In this document: piece after piece, positions 50,178 through 60,222 of the stretch
Position numbering within the stretch: position 1 is the first letter of the stretch
How the letters are laid out: every line of letters begins with the position of its first letter
From: Pseudomonas ceruminis
GTDB taxonomy: Bacteria > Pseudomonadota > Gammaproteobacteria > Pseudomonadales > Pseudomonadaceae
Direction: 5' to 3'
Length of the DNA: 64,000 nt
Assembly: GCF_021602025.1 (NCBI RefSeq)
Contig: NZ_BQHW01000002.1
Coordinates: 186,001-250,000 of the forward strand
Position numbers and translations under genes: made by a program
The notes under the pieces: generated by a model
Told to the model about the DNA's origin: nothing
The model's database searches: none
What the model saw: the letters and a program-made list of their open reading frames with translations, nothing else

Positions 50178-53100
50178 TTGCCAAACTGATTCGCTGGTCG
50201 GTGGGCAACCGCATCCTGGTGCTGCTTGCCACCCTGTTCCTGGTAGCGTGGGGCGTGTTCGCTCTGCGCAGCCTGCCCATCGACGCACTACCCGACCTGT
50301 CGGATGTGCAGGTGATCATTCGCACCGCCTACCCGGGGCAGGCACCCCAGATCGTCGAAAACCAGGTCACTTACCCGCTGACCACCACCATGCTCTCGGT
50401 ACCGGGCGCCAAGACCGTACGCGGTTTCTCCGCCTATGGTGACAGCTTCGTCTATGTGTTGTTCGAAGACGGCACCGACCCCTATTGGGCGCGTTCACGG
50501 GTATTGGAGTACCTGAGCCAGGCGCAGTCACGCTTGCCGGCGTCGGCCCGACCGGTGCTCGGCCCGGATGCCACCGGGGTGGGCTGGGTCTACCAGTACG
50601 CCCTGGTCGACCGCACTGGCGGGCATGACCTGGCACAGTTGCGCAGCCTGCAGGACTGGTTCCTGCGCTTCGAGCTCAAGACACTGCCGGATGTGGCCGA
50701 GGTAGCGAGCATCGGTGGCATGGTCAAGGCGTATCAGGTGGTACTCGACCCCCTGCGCATGGCCAGCTTCGGGATCACCCAGCGCGACGTGTCGCAGGCC
50801 ATCGGCCAGGCCAATCAGGAAACCGGCGGCGGTGTGCTGGAGCAGGCCGAGGCACAGTTCATGGTACGGGCGTCGGGCTACCTGAAGACCTTGGACGATT
50901 TCCGCGCCATCCCCCTGCGCATGGCCAGCAATGGCGCACCGGTAACGCTGGGCGATGTGGCCACTGTGCAGCTCGGGCCAGCGGCGCGCCAGGGTATCGG
51001 TGAGCTGGATGGCGAAGGTGAAGCCGTGGGCGGCGTGGTGATCCTGCGCAATGGCAAAAATGCACGAGAGGCCATCGCCCGCGTCAAGGACAAGCTCGGC
51101 ACCCTGAAAAAAAGCCTGCCTGCCGGGGTCGACCTGGTGACCACCTATGACCGCAGCCAATTGATCGACCGCGCCGTGACCAACCTCAGCCACAAGCTGA
51201 TCGAGGAGTTCATCGTGGTCGCGCTGGTGTGCCTGGCGTTTCTCTGGCACCTGCGCTCGTCGCTGGTGGCGATCGTCTCGCTGCCGGTGGGGGTATTGGT
51301 TGCACTGATTGTCATGCGCCACCAGGGCATCAACGCCAATATCATGTCGCTGGGCGGCATCGCCATCGCCATTGGGGCCATGGTCGATGCCGCCGTGGTG
51401 ATGATCGAGAACGCCCACAAGCGCGTGGAGGCCTGGCACGCGCGCAACCCGGGCAAGGTGCTGAAGGGTGAACAACACTGGCAGGTCATGACCGAAGCGG
51501 CGGTCGAGGTGGGGCCTGCACTGTTCTTCAGCCTGATGATCATTACCCTGTCGTTCGTCCCGGTGTTCACCCTGCAGGCCCAGGAAGGGCGGCTGTTCGC
51601 CCCGCTGGCGTTCACCAAGACCTACGCCATGGCCGGTGCGGCAGGGCTTGCCGTCACGCTAGTGCCGGTACTGATGGGCTACTGGATTCGCGGGCCGCTA
51701 CCGTCCGAGCAACGCAACCCGCTCAACCGTGGACTGATTCGGCTGTATCGGCCGGCCCTGGACGCCGTGTTGCGCCACCCGTGGGTGACGCTGCTGGGTG
51801 CGCTGGCGATCTTGCTCAGTAGCCTGTGGCCACTGAGCCAGCTGGGCGGGGAATTCCTGCCACCGCTGGACGAAGGTGACCTGCTGTACATGCCCTCGGC
51901 GCTGCCTGGGCTGTCGGTGCAAAAGGCTTCGGAGCTGTTGCAGCGCACCGACCGGCTGATCCGTACCGTACCCGAGGTCGCCAGCGTGTTCGGCAAGGCC
52001 GGCCGCGCCGACTCGGCTACCGACCCCGCGCCGCTGGAGATGTTCGAGACCACGGTGCGGCTCAAACCGAAGGCGCAGTGGCGCCCGGGCATGACCAGCG
52101 AAAAACTGATCGAGCTGCTCGACCGTACCGTGCGCGTGCCGGGCCTGACCAATATCTGGATCCCGCCCATCCGCAACCGTATCGACATGCTCGCCACCGG
52201 CATCAAGAGCCCGATCGGGGTCAAGGTTGCCGGCAGTGACCTGGCACAGATCGACCGTGTCACGCTGGCGATCGAGCAGGCGGCCAAGGGTGTGCCCGGT
52301 GTAACTTCGGCGCTGGCCGAGCGCTTGACCGGGGGCCGTTATGTCGACCTCGACATCGACCGCCAGGCAGCGGCGCGCTATGGCCTCAACATCGCCGACG
52401 TGCAGGCCATCGTCGCCGGCGCCATTGGCGGCGAAACCGTCGGCGAAACGGTGGAAGGCCTGGCGCGCTACCCGATCAACGTGCGCTACCCGCGCGAATG
52501 GCGCGATTCGGCCGAGGCCCTGCGCCAACTGCCGATCTATACCGCGCAAGGCAGCCAGATCACCCTTGGCACCGTGGCCCAGGTACGCATCACCCAAGGC
52601 CCACCGATGCTCAAGAGCGAGAACGCCCGCCCTTCCGGCTGGGTTTACATTGACGTGCGCGGGCGCGACCTGTCGTCAGTGGTGGCCGATTTGCGCCAGG
52701 CAGTGGAGCACCAGGTGAAACTTGCCCCAGGCATGAGCCTGAGCTACTCCGGGCAATTCGAGTACCTGGAGCGGGCCAACGCACGGTTGGCGTGGGTGGT
52801 CCCGGCAACCCTGGCAATCATCTTCGTGCTGCTGTACCTGGCGTTCGGCCGCCTGGGCGAGGCGCTGCTGATCATGGCCACGTTGCCGTTCGCCCTCACT
52901 GGCGCGGTGTGGCTGCTGTACCTGGCGGGTTTCAACATGTCGGTCGCCACCGGCGTCGGCTTCATCGCCCTGGCCGGTGTGGCAGCGGAGTTCGGTGTGA
53001 TCATGCTGCTCTACCTCAATAACGCCTGGGACGACCGCCAGCGCAGCGGCGAACGCACGCCAGCAGCCTTGCTGGCGGCGATTCGCGAGGGTGCAGTGCA

Positions 53101-53332
53101 ACGTATCCGGCCCAAGGCGATGACCGTGACGGTCATCGTCGCGGGGCTATTGCCGATTCTTTGGAGCAGCGGTACCGGCAGCGAGGTGATGAGCCGCATC
53201 GCCGTGCCGATGGTGGGCGGCATGCTCACCGCGCCCCTGCTCTCTCTGTTCGTGATTCCCGCAGCGTACTGGCTAACCCGGCGCCGCGATCTTGCAGCAC
53301 CCCATGACCCCAAGACTGGAGAAACCCAATGA
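50174..53332 (+). CDS. cusA: HME-RND Cu/Ag efflux pump CusA
   Basis: 1052 aa, 12 membrane segments in two halves with large periplasmic loops. HME-RND motifs: [20 protein letters not shown], the TM4 [20 protein letters not shown] proton-relay region, and [20 protein letters not shown]. Met residues along the channel (such as [20 protein letters not shown] region neighbours) match CusA/SilA. Exports Cu(I)/Ag(I) from periplasm and cytoplasm. Stop overlaps cusF by ATGA. Confidence 0.95.
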   Translation: MIAKLIRWSVGNRILVLLATLFLVAWGVFALRSLPIDALPDLSDVQVIIRTAYPGQAPQIVENQVTYPLTTTMLSVPGAKTVRGFSAYGDSFVYVLFEDGTDPYWARSRVLEYLSQAQSRLPASARPVLGPDATGVGWVYQYALVDRTGGHDLAQLRSLQDWFLRFELKTLPDVAEVASIGGMVKAYQVVLDPLRMASFGITQRDVSQAIGQANQETGGGVLEQAEAQFMVRASGYLKTLDDFRAIPLRMASNGAPVTLGDVATVQLGPAARQGIGELDGEGEAVGGVVILRNGKNAREAIARVKDKLGTLKKSLPAGVDLVTTYDRSQLIDRAVTNLSHKLIEEFIVVALVCLAFLWHLRSSLVAIVSLPVGVLVALIVMRHQGINANIMSLGGIAIAIGAMVDAAVVMIENAHKRVEAWHARNPGKVLKGEQHWQVMTEAAVEVGPALFFSLMIITLSFVPVFTLQAQEGRLFAPLAFTKTYAMAGAAGLAVTLVPVLMGYWIRGPLPSEQRNPLNRGLIRLYRPALDAVLRHPWVTLLGALAILLSSLWPLSQLGGEFLPPLDEGDLLYMPSALPGLSVQKASELLQRTDRLIRTVPEVASVFGKAGRADSATDPAPLEMFETTVRLKPKAQWRPGMTSEKLIELLDRTVRVPGLTNIWIPPIRNRIDMLATGIKSPIGVKVAGSDLAQIDRVTLAIEQAAKGVPGVTSALAERLTGGRYVDLDIDRQAAARYGLNIADVQAIVAGAIGGETVGETVEGLARYPINVRYPREWRDSAEALRQLPIYTAQGSQITLGTVAQVRITQGPPMLKSENARPSGWVYIDVRGRDLSSVVADLRQAVEHQVKLAPGMSLSYSGQFEYLERANARLAWVVPATLAIIFVLLYLAFGRLGEALLIMATLPFALTGAVWLLYLAGFNMSVATGVGFIALAGVAAEFGVIMLLYLNNAWDDRQRSGERTPAALLAAIREGAVQRIRPKAMTVTVIVAGLLPILWSSGTGSEVMSRIAVPMVGGMLTAPLLSLFVIPAAYWLTRRRDLAAPHDPKTGETQ

Positions 53333-53670
53333 AACACCTCTACCTCAGCGCTGCCATGCTTCTCACCCTTGCCACAGGCGCGCAAGCCCAGGACAGCATG
53401 GCTGACATGGCCATGGAGGGCATGAACATGCCCACCCACCAGGTCGCCCCCAGCGCGCACGCCGAAGGAACGATCAAGGCACTGGATGAACAGAGCGGCA
53501 AGGTGACCTTGGCCCATGGGCCGGTCGCCGCGCTGCAGTGGCCGGCGATGACCATGGGCTTTCAAGCGACCCCGGCACAGCTGCAAGGCTTGCAACCAGG
53601 CGACCACGTCAGTTTCGACTTCCGCATGGACGGGAGCACGGCGCGGATCGTGAATATCGGCAAACCGTAA
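53329..53670 (+). CDS. cusF: Periplasmic Cu/Ag metallochaperone CusF
   Basis: 113 aa. Signal peptide to about residue 20, a Met-rich lead ([14 protein letters not shown]) and an OB-fold copper site [20 protein letters not shown], with the His, Trp, Met-x-Met set that binds Cu(I) by a cation-pi contact as in CusF. Delivers metal to CusB. Last gene of the operon. Confidence 0.92.
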   Translation: MKHLYLSAAMLLTLATGAQAQDSMADMAMEGMNMPTHQVAPSAHAEGTIKALDEQSGKVTLAHGPVAALQWPAMTMGFQATPAQLQGLQPGDHVSFDFRMDGSTARIVNIGKP

Positions 53671-53679
53671 AACGTTGAT

Positions 53680-53715
53680 GTGGGCGCCCCTGCCAGCCTA
53701 GGCAGGGGCGCCCAC
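53680..53715. terminator. Strong hairpin between cusF and the convergent exporter gene
   Basis: 15-bp perfect stem, arms GTGGGCGCCCCTGCC/GGCAGGGGCGCCCAC with a 6-base loop, 9 bases after the cusF stop and just past the end of the convergent gene. It can block transcription both ways although no T-tract follows. Confidence 0.65.
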
Positions 53716-53720
53716 ACGGC

Positions 53721-54356
53721 TCAACTCGCCTGACGGCGCATGGCCAGAATCGCTGCGCCAAAGCCGATGAAGGTGGTGCCCACCAACCGGCTCACCCAGC
53801 GCGCCAGCGCAGGCCGGGTCAACACACCTTTGGCCCGAGCGGCGGCGGCCGCGTAAAGGCTCAGGGACGTCAGCGACAAGGCCACGAAGATCCCGGTAAG
53901 GGTCAGGAACTGCGGTAGCAGCGCGGCACTCTGGTCGATGAACTGCGGAAATAGCGCAGTGAAGAACATTGTGGCCTTGGGGTTGGTGACAGCCGTGAAA
54001 AATGCCGACTTGTACAGCTTCAGCGCAGTGGGCTTGCCGCCACCGGCCTGTGCGCCATCCATCAGCATCGGGTTTTTCTTCAGCAGTTGCCGTGCGCCGA
54101 GGTAGAACAGGTAGCCCGCGCCGATGATTTTGACCGCGTTGAACAGCACCTCGGAGCTGGCAAGCAGTGCCCCCAGGCCAAGCATGGCCGCCGCCGAGAG
54201 GCAGAACAGGCCACAACCGTTACCCAGCGATGACCACACGGCGCTGCGCTGCCCGTGGGCAAGGCTGTTGTTGATGGCCATTAAGGTGGCAGGGCCAGGG
54301 CTGGCAATGGCAATTGCGGCAACCAGCGTGAAGGCAAGCAGCGAGTGCGGATCCAT
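53721..54356 (-). CDS. RhtB/LysE-family amino-acid exporter
   Basis: 211 aa from the Met at 54356. Six membrane segments and RhtB motifs ASPGPATLMAINNSLAHGQR, AGYLFYLGARQLL, NPKATMFFTALFPQFI. Exports threonine-like amino acids. Convergent with cusF across a hairpin. Confidence 0.88.
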   Translation of the reverse strand: MDPHSLLAFTLVAAIAIASPGPATLMAINNSLAHGQRSAVWSSLGNGCGLFCLSAAAMLGLGALLASSEVLFNAVKIIGAGYLFYLGARQLLKKNPMLMDGAQAGGGKPTALKLYKSAFFTAVTNPKATMFFTALFPQFIDQSAALLPQFLTLTGIFVALSLTSLSLYAAAAARAKGVLTRPALARWVSRLVGTTFIGFGAAILAMRRQAS

Positions 54357-54419
54357 GTGACAGGCTCGTGAGCAATACGGAGCCGGCATCTTACACCGTG
54401 GCAGCGGGTGGGCCTTCCT

Positions 54420-54581
54420 TTAGTGCTCGCAAGAAGCGCTTGGCTCAGCAGCAGCCTCGGCAGCCAGCTTCAACCGGTCGGCTTTGCAGATGTACTTGGG
54501 CTTGCTTTTAGGTGCCAGCTTGGCGCTGGCCTTTTTGGCGTGTGCCTGCAGCAACTGCTTGATTTTCTTGCGACGATTCAT
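54420..54581 (-). CDS. DUF2986-family very small basic protein
   Basis: 53 aa: starts MNRRKKIKQLLQAHAKKASA, then KLAPKSKPKYICKADRLK, an Ala-rich stretch and SCEH. The N-terminal MNRRKKI, the KYI-K region and size match DUF2986. Highly basic, so it may touch RNA or ribosome; function unknown. Possibly cotranscribed with the DUF1289 gene 40 bases upstream. Confidence 0.75.
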   Translation of the reverse strand: MNRRKKIKQLLQAHAKKASAKLAPKSKPKYICKADRLKLAAEAAAEPSASCEH

Positions 54582-54621
54582 TGATCCACCTGGTGGGCAG
54601 GATTAGGGAGGGTGCCATGGC

Positions 54622-54822
54622 TCAATCGCCGCCCTGGCGCTTGGCGTTCTTCTTGACGATTGCCTTCATCCGGGTGGCCGCGCGTTGCACGGTAGCCATC
54701 TTTTCCGGGCGCTTCATACCGCGCCACTTGCGGATTTCTTCCCGGGTGCGGCCACAGCTCACGCACAGCTCGCTGTTGAGCTGGCACAGCGAAACGCAGG
54801 GGTTGTCGATGTCTTTGGCCAT
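54622..54822 (-). CDS. DUF1289-family small protein
   Basis: 66 aa from the Met at 54822 (GGAG 6 bases upstream). NPCVSLCQLNSELCVSCGRT with four Cys (C-x3-C then C-x2-C) followed by EEIRKWRGMKRPEKMATVQR is the DUF1289 pattern, a likely small metal-binding motif, basic tail. Role unknown; conserved in proteobacteria. Confidence 0.85.
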   Translation of the reverse strand: MAKDIDNPCVSLCQLNSELCVSCGRTREEIRKWRGMKRPEKMATVQRAATRMKAIVKKNAKRQGGD

Positions 54823-54892
54823 GGGCTGCTCCGGTTGCGGGCGCGGATGATAGCGCACGCCGGACAGAATCGCTGCATATCACGTTTCACGG

Positions 54893-54930
54893 CGCGCATG
54901 AACACAACCCGACCGGAGTGTTCATGCGCG
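54893..54930. repeat. Long perfect inverted repeat between the DUF1289 and SDR genes
   Basis: 13-bp perfect arms CGCGCATGAACAC/GTGTTCATGCGCG with a 12-base loop, 53 bases past the SDR stop. Terminator or REP-type element; no T-tract. Confidence 0.5.
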
Positions 54931-54982
54931 AAGCGTCGAGCCAGGTATCAGGCAAGCCTGGCCCTGCGCGCTACCCTGCCCC

Positions 54983-55714
54983 TCATTGCTCCTGGCGGGT
55001 CGCGCACACCACGATTTCACGGACGCAAACCGATTGCGGCTGGGCATAGGCGAAGCCAATCACTTCAGCAATGGTCTCGGCAGCAAGCACTCCGCCCATC
55101 TCCTGCTTCCAGTCGTTGTAACCCTCTTTGATGGCATCGTCGGTGGTGTGGCTCAGCAGTTCGGTGTCGACAGCGCCCGGCTCGATGGTGATCACCCGCA
55201 CATTGCTCGGCGACAGCTCCTGGCGCAGGTTTTCGGAAAGCCCGGTGACAGCGAACTTGGTGCCGACGTACACGACGTGGTTGGGGAAGGTCTTGCGCCC
55301 GGCCACCGAGCCTACGTTGATGATGGTGCCGTGCTTGCGCTCGACCATGCCGCTGGTCACGGCGAAAATCCCATTGAGCAGGCCACGGACGTTGACGTCG
55401 AGCATGCGGTCCCACTGGCTTGGGTCCTGGGTGGCGATACTGCCCAGCAGCATCACGCCAGCGTTGTTGATGATCGCATCCACCGGGCCGAAGCGTTCTT
55501 CGGCCTGGGCCACCGCCGCAACCAGTGCCTCACGGTCGGTGATATCGACGGCCAGCGCCAGGGTGTTCGGCAGGCCGAGTTGCACCATCTTCTCCAGGCG
55601 GCGGGACAGCAGAAGCAGAGCATGCCCGCGCTGGGACAGCAGTTTGGCGGTCGCCAGGCCAATGCCAGAGCTGGCTCCGGTGATGACTACCAGCGGTTTA
55701 TGAGTGCTTGTCAT
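54983..55714 (-). CDS. Short-chain dehydrogenase/reductase (SDR)
   Basis: 243 aa from the Met at 55714 (AGGA 8 bases upstream). Classical SDR: cofactor motif TGASSGIGLATA, NNAGVM, catalytic Ser in NVGSVAGR and Tyr-x3-Lys in VYVGTKFA, then EPGAVDTELL. Substrate unknown. Divergent from the LysR gene at 55838, which likely controls it. Confidence 0.9.
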   Translation of the reverse strand: MTSTHKPLVVITGASSGIGLATAKLLSQRGHALLLLSRRLEKMVQLGLPNTLALAVDITDREALVAAVAQAEERFGPVDAIINNAGVMLLGSIATQDPSQWDRMLDVNVRGLLNGIFAVTSGMVERKHGTIINVGSVAGRKTFPNHVVYVGTKFAVTGLSENLRQELSPSNVRVITIEPGAVDTELLSHTTDDAIKEGYNDWKQEMGGVLAAETIAEVIGFAYAQPQSVCVREIVVCATRQEQ

Positions 55715-55837
55715 TGCGAGGGTCCTGTGATTCAAAAGGCCTATGGTTAAGCAGCAAAGCGATTATAGAAGCCCGCTGTCGCGGCGAAAAATGGGATATT
55801 CTTTTGGCTGCCATCGGTACAACTTATGGGTAAGTCA

Positions 55838-56641
55838 ATGGATTATCGTCAACTCAGGGCCTTCATCGCGGTATTCGAGGAGCGCAACATCACCGCTGCC
55901 GCCCGCTCGATCCACCTGAGCCAACCTGCGCTTTCAGGCAGTATCAAGGCGCTTGAAGAAGCGCTCGGCACCACCTTGTTCGTGCGCAAGGCCCGGGGCG
56001 TCGAGGTGACCGACGATGCCCGCACGCTGTACCCCGAAGCCCAGCGCATGGTCGCGGACGCGGCGCGTTTGGTGACTCGCTTCAAACACGACCGCGTCCG
56101 CGAGCCCCTGCAGATTGGCGTCGAGCATGACGTCGGGGCGTCGGTGATCAGAAAGGTCGTGCTGGCGGCGGCGGCGATCCAGCCGGCGATCCGTCTGCAC
56201 CTGGCCACCGGGTGCCTGGGGGTGGCCAGGCTGGCCAGCGAAGACCAACGTTGCGAGGACGAGCTGTTCCTGCCGCTGCACAGCGACCCGTTCGTCCTCG
56301 CCCTGCCCTTTGCTGCAGGTGACCCGCGGGTTGAGGAAACACGCTGGATCACCTGCCCCAGCCATGGCAGCCACCAGCGCCTGCTGCCGCTCTACGGCAG
56401 TGCAGGCGATGCGCCAGCGGGCGAGGCCGAAACCTTTGCCCTGGCGCTGGCCATGGTCGCCGCACAGATGGGCACCGCGATCGTGCCTCAGTCACTGGCC
56501 GCAGAACACCCTGGGGTGCGCATGCAAGCCTTGCCGCAACTGGACCTGCGCCGGCGCATTGGCCTGTGCTACAGCGCCCAGGCGCTCGAAATCGACAGCC
56601 TCGGCCAATTGCGCGATGCGCTGCAAGGCGATCACCGCTAA
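55838..56641 (+). CDS. LysR-family regulator, short form
   Basis: 267 aa from the Met at 55838 (MDYRQLRAFIAVFEERNITA, canonical start); an ATG 12 bases earlier is possible. HTH about 1-60, then a compact effector domain of about 190 residues with weak similarity to the usual one. Divergent from the SDR gene by 123 bases. Followed by a terminator hairpin. Confidence 0.87.
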   Translation: MDYRQLRAFIAVFEERNITAAARSIHLSQPALSGSIKALEEALGTTLFVRKARGVEVTDDARTLYPEAQRMVADAARLVTRFKHDRVREPLQIGVEHDVGASVIRKVVLAAAAIQPAIRLHLATGCLGVARLASEDQRCEDELFLPLHSDPFVLALPFAAGDPRVEETRWITCPSHGSHQRLLPLYGSAGDAPAGEAETFALALAMVAAQMGTAIVPQSLAAEHPGVRMQALPQLDLRRRIGLCYSAQALEIDSLGQLRDALQGDHR

Positions 56642-56650
56642 TACAGCCCT

Positions 56651-56674
56651 GGCCGGGCGTGATCTCGCCCGGCC
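56651..56674 (+). terminator. Terminator hairpin after the LysR gene
   Basis: Perfect 9-bp stem GGCCGGGCG/CGCCCGGCC with a 6-base loop, 10 bases past the stop. No T-tract. Confidence 0.5.
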
Positions 56675-56804
56675 CTGCGGCTGTGCCCGCCCAGACTTTT
56701 TTCACATCCGCTTCACTCCAGCGCCACAACCACAACGCTAAGGTGCCGCCAGTTTCGGGGGGCCGACCTTTTCGGCCTTACCCGCTCAGCCTTGGAGTGG
56801 CCGC

Positions 56805-57482
56805 ATGCTGGAACATGTCATTCACGTTCACCCGCGCCCTGTGCGTGCCTGGCGCCGGCGCCTACCCAGGCCCTTGCTGCTGGGCGTGCTGCTGGCGCTG
56901 CTGGCATTCGGCCTCTGGCATGCCTCTGGCACCCAGGTGGCAAACCTGGGCACGGTGCAGCGCATGCAGGCCAGCGGTGTCTATTCCGCCTGGGCCAAAG
57001 GCGAAGTAATAGTGCTGGTGCGCCATGCCGAGCGCTGCGACCGCTCCAGTCACCCCTGCCTGAACGACCCCGCCGGCATCACCCTGGAAGGCAGCCAGGC
57101 AGCCGCGGGCGTGGGCGATGGCATCCGTGACCTGGGGTTGGACGCGGCCGATATCCTCAGCAGCCCGGAAGTTCGCACCCGGCAGACCGCGTCGTACGTC
57201 TTCGGCAGGGCTGTCGAGACGCAAGACTGGCTGATGAGGTGCGACGGCACTTTCGCCGATGCCGCATTGGCGCGCAAGCGCGCTGGCCACAACCTGGTGC
57301 TGGTGACCCACAGTGGTTGCATCGACCAGTTCGAGCGGCAACTGGACGTACCGGGTGGCGAGCGCGACAGCGGCTATGCCAGTGCGCTGTTCGTCGCCAA
57401 AGGCCCAACGGGGCATCCCCGAATACTCGGGCAACTGAATGCCAATCAATGGCGCAAACTTGTCAGCCGTACTGGGGAATAA
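56805..57482 (+). CDS. Membrane-anchored histidine phosphatase (Ais/PmrG-like)
   Basis: 225 aa. Membrane helix about 23-40 after a basic N-terminus, then a periplasmic histidine phosphatase domain: RHAER (73-77) holds the phospho-accepting His, and LVTHSGCID gives the second His. Similar to Ais/PmrG lipopolysaccharide heptose-phosphate phosphatases. The following PAP2 gene, 2 bases on, suggests a joint role in removing phosphates from envelope lipids. Confidence 0.82.
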   Translation: MLEHVIHVHPRPVRAWRRRLPRPLLLGVLLALLAFGLWHASGTQVANLGTVQRMQASGVYSAWAKGEVIVLVRHAERCDRSSHPCLNDPAGITLEGSQAAAGVGDGIRDLGLDAADILSSPEVRTRQTASYVFGRAVETQDWLMRCDGTFADAALARKRAGHNLVLVTHSGCIDQFERQLDVPGGERDSGYASALFVAKGPTGHPRILGQLNANQWRKLVSRTGE

Positions 57483-57484
57483 CC

Positions 57485-58306
57485 ATGCCAGGCCCTTCAC
57501 GGACCACGTTTTACGTCAACAACCTGCTGCTGCCCCTGCTGCTGGCGGTCATGGTGTTCCTGCTGTTCGACCTCACCGCGCTGGATCGCTGGATCAGCAA
57601 CCTGCTGCTCGACCCGGCCACCGGCCGATTCCCGCTGTTGCATGTGCAGTGGTTCGAGACACTGACCCACAAGTGGCCGCGCATCCTGCCGGACTGGACC
57701 GGTGAGCTGGCGGTGATCGGCACGTTACTGTCGTTTGTGTGGCCACGCCTGGCCGCCCGTCCCGAGGCAGGGATTACCCGGCTACTGCACAAAACCAGGC
57801 TCAGCCCGTTGTTGCGCTTGACGCATCGGCACCGCCGCGACTTGCTGTTCATCGTGGTCGCCTTCGCCCTGAGCACCACCGTGATCCACTACCTGAAAAG
57901 CCACACCAGCGTGTACTGCCCGGTTGAAACCACGCTGTACGGTGGCAACCAGTTGCACATGGAGTGGTATGAAAACTTCACCTGGCTGAGCAAGGCCGGT
58001 GACGGCCGCTGCTGGCCAGGCGGTCACGCTTCCAGCGGCTTCACCTTGCTCGCCCTGTACTTCGTAGCCTTGCGCCACCGCTGGCCGCACGCTCGCAAGC
58101 TGCTGGTGGCCATCCTGCTGATCGGTTTTGTCTTCGGCACTACCCGAGTGCTCCAGGGCTGGCACTACATGTCTCATACCTTCTGGGCCGGGATTTTCGT
58201 CTGGTTGACGACCTGGACCACCGCCCTGCTGTTCTATGGCCGGCCAGCCCTGCAACCGACATTGCACCAGGCCAGAGACAACCTGCCCGTGGATGCCTAT
58301 GCTTGA
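57485..58306 (+). CDS. PAP2-family membrane phosphatase (variant active site)
   Basis: 273 aa, five or six membrane segments. The three PAP2 motifs are present but altered: KSHTSVYCP (Cys for the usual Arg), WPGGHASSG (PGGH for PSGH) and TRVLQGWHYMSHT (His for the final Asp). Likely a lipid A or undecaprenyl-type lipid phosphatase or phosphotransferase. Lies between the histidine phosphatase and a methyltransferase. Confidence 0.8.
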   Translation: MPGPSRTTFYVNNLLLPLLLAVMVFLLFDLTALDRWISNLLLDPATGRFPLLHVQWFETLTHKWPRILPDWTGELAVIGTLLSFVWPRLAARPEAGITRLLHKTRLSPLLRLTHRHRRDLLFIVVAFALSTTVIHYLKSHTSVYCPVETTLYGGNQLHMEWYENFTWLSKAGDGRCWPGGHASSGFTLLALYFVALRHRWPHARKLLVAILLIGFVFGTTRVLQGWHYMSHTFWAGIFVWLTTWTTALLFYGRPALQPTLHQARDNLPVDAYA

Positions 58307-58332
58307 GCTTTCCCACTGCGCTGGAGGGTGCG

Positions 58333-58995
58333 ATGGCAAGCCGCGAAGCTGCCTTGCTGCAAAGCTGGCAATACAACGCGCAGGCCTGGATCGATGCTGT
58401 TCGCGGCGGAGCCATCGAAAGCCGTCAGCAGGTCACCAACCAGGCAATCCTGTTGGCCGTGCTTGGCCGCCAGCCTGATCGGGTGTTGGACCTTGGGTGT
58501 GGCGAGGGTTGGCTGCTGCGGATGCTGGCTGACCGGGGCATCGACGCCCACGGCGTGGATGGCGATGCCGCGTTGGTCGAAGCCGCGCGGGCCGCAGGCT
58601 CGGCGCACGTGTATCAGGCCAGCTATGAGCAATTGGCCACGGGCGTAGTGGACATCGGTACGGGCTATGACCTGGTCTGCGCCAACTTTGCCTTGCTGCA
58701 GCAGGACATCATTGCGCTGCTGGCGGCCATGAAGGCTCTGCTGGTGCCCGGCGGCGCACTGGTGATCCAGACCCTGCACCCCTGGAGCGTGGCCGATGGG
58801 GACTACCAGGATGGCTGGCGCGAGGAGTCGTTCGCCGGGTTTGCCGGGCAGTGGCAGCCGATGCCGTGGTACTTCCGCACCTTGGCCAGTTGGTTCAATG
58901 CGCTGGACATGGCCGGCTTCAGGCTGGTGAGCCTGCAAGAGCCACAACATCCGCAGCAGGCGGTGCCGCAGTCGTTGCTGCTGGTGGCGGAATAA
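58333..58995 (+). CDS. SAM-dependent class I methyltransferase
   Basis: 220 aa from the ATG at 58333 with GGAGG 5 bases before it. SAM motif I VLDLGCGEGWLLRMLADRG, acidic VDGD, and the YDLVCANFALLQQD motif. A UbiG-like small-molecule methyltransferase; substrate unknown. Last of three closely spaced genes. Confidence 0.86.
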   Translation: MASREAALLQSWQYNAQAWIDAVRGGAIESRQQVTNQAILLAVLGRQPDRVLDLGCGEGWLLRMLADRGIDAHGVDGDAALVEAARAAGSAHVYQASYEQLATGVVDIGTGYDLVCANFALLQQDIIALLAAMKALLVPGGALVIQTLHPWSVADGDYQDGWREESFAGFAGQWQPMPWYFRTLASWFNALDMAGFRLVSLQEPQHPQQAVPQSLLLVAE

Positions 58996-59092
58996 ACCGT
59001 TTACTTGCGCCACCCTTCTGGCCTGGTAGCCCGCATAGGCGCGACCCGGGCAATCAGCGTCGGTGATCGGGGCGCAAGCGCCGCCTGCCCGG

Positions 59093-59971
59093 CTAGCGCT
59101 GCGCTGTGTGCTGCTCTGGCGGCGGGGTCAGTTGCAGCACACGGTTGCGGCCACCTTCGGCCAACAGGTAACCGCCCTTGCCGTCGGGCACGATCGACTG
59201 CGGCGCCTTGAGGAAGGTCAGCACAGTGTGCTGCGAGCCATCGGCATCGACGCGCAGCAGGCGGGCGCGATGGGTATTGTCTTCGCTGATCCACAGGCCA
59301 CGCTGATCACACATCAGGAACGTCGGGTTGCGCAGGCCTTCCACTACCACCGGATCATTACCGTCGTCAGCCAGCGCACGCACCTTGCCGGTGCGCTTCT
59401 CGGTGTACAGCAGGCGACCATCCGTGCAACGCGCCAGCCCCTCGGTTTCGGTCAGGCCCGAGCGCAGCACTTCAAGCCGGCCGCTGGCCCACTGGTAACG
59501 CATCAGCCGGCCATTGCCCTTGCGGTCTTCGATGGCGTACAGGTAATCACCATCGTTCCAGAGCCCCTGCACGCTATCGCCGTCGAACAGGTGCGACACC
59601 TGGCCATCGCGGGACAGGCTGACCGGTGCCAGCCCGCCCTCCTGGCTGAACACCCAGCCGCCCTGGGCCGCGACCATACCGTCGGGCTTGGACAGCTTGT
59701 CGATCAGTACCACACGGTCCCCCGAGGCAGTGATCTTGAGGATGCTGCCACGGCCATCATCCAGTTCGCGGCTGACCAACAGGCTGCCATCGGCCTGGGG
59801 TAGCAGCGACGCGGCCTTGGCCACATCCCGGTGCAGCACCTCGACCGCCCAGCCATCGCTGGCCTGGACGGGATAAAAGCTCTGCCAGGCGAAAAAGCCC
59901 AAGGTAGCGCTGAGTAGTGCGGCAGTGGTGGTCAGGGCGATACGGGGGCCGCGCTGGCGCAAAATGGGCAT
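59093..59971 (-). CDS. Exported beta-propeller (strictosidine-synthase/SMP-30-like) protein
   Basis: 292 aa from the Met at 59971. N-terminal signal or anchor (about 11-30), then repeated propeller blades (DGSLLVSRELDDGRGSILKI, KPDGMVAAQGGWVFSQEG, TETEGLARCTDGRLLYTEKR, LKAPQSIVPDGKGGYLLAEG). Resembles lactonase-like propellers, but catalytic residues cannot be assigned. Divergent from the sulfonate binding protein at 60223. Confidence 0.7.
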   Translation of the reverse strand: MPILRQRGPRIALTTTAALLSATLGFFAWQSFYPVQASDGWAVEVLHRDVAKAASLLPQADGSLLVSRELDDGRGSILKITASGDRVVLIDKLSKPDGMVAAQGGWVFSQEGGLAPVSLSRDGQVSHLFDGDSVQGLWNDGDYLYAIEDRKGNGRLMRYQWASGRLEVLRSGLTETEGLARCTDGRLLYTEKRTGKVRALADDGNDPVVVEGLRNPTFLMCDQRGLWISEDNTHRARLLRVDADGSQHTVLTFLKAPQSIVPDGKGGYLLAEGGRNRVLQLTPPPEQHTAQR

Positions 59972-60222
59972 GAAAGACTGGCTCCTCGAGAATGCGAGCG
60001 ATCCTAGCAAGGCAATGTGAAAAAAATGTCAATCGGCGTTGTTCCTCGCGTAAAAGCCGGCCAGCACAGGTAAATCCACTGCTTTGGATCGTTCCGTAAA
60101 AATCACAAAAGGATATAAAAAGAACAAAACAATCTAATCAAATGGAATTAAAAAATTGAAAGCCAAACGCAGTCTCCTTACGCTGGGGGCACCGTTTATC
60201 CCCCTGTTCAAGGATCGCTCCC

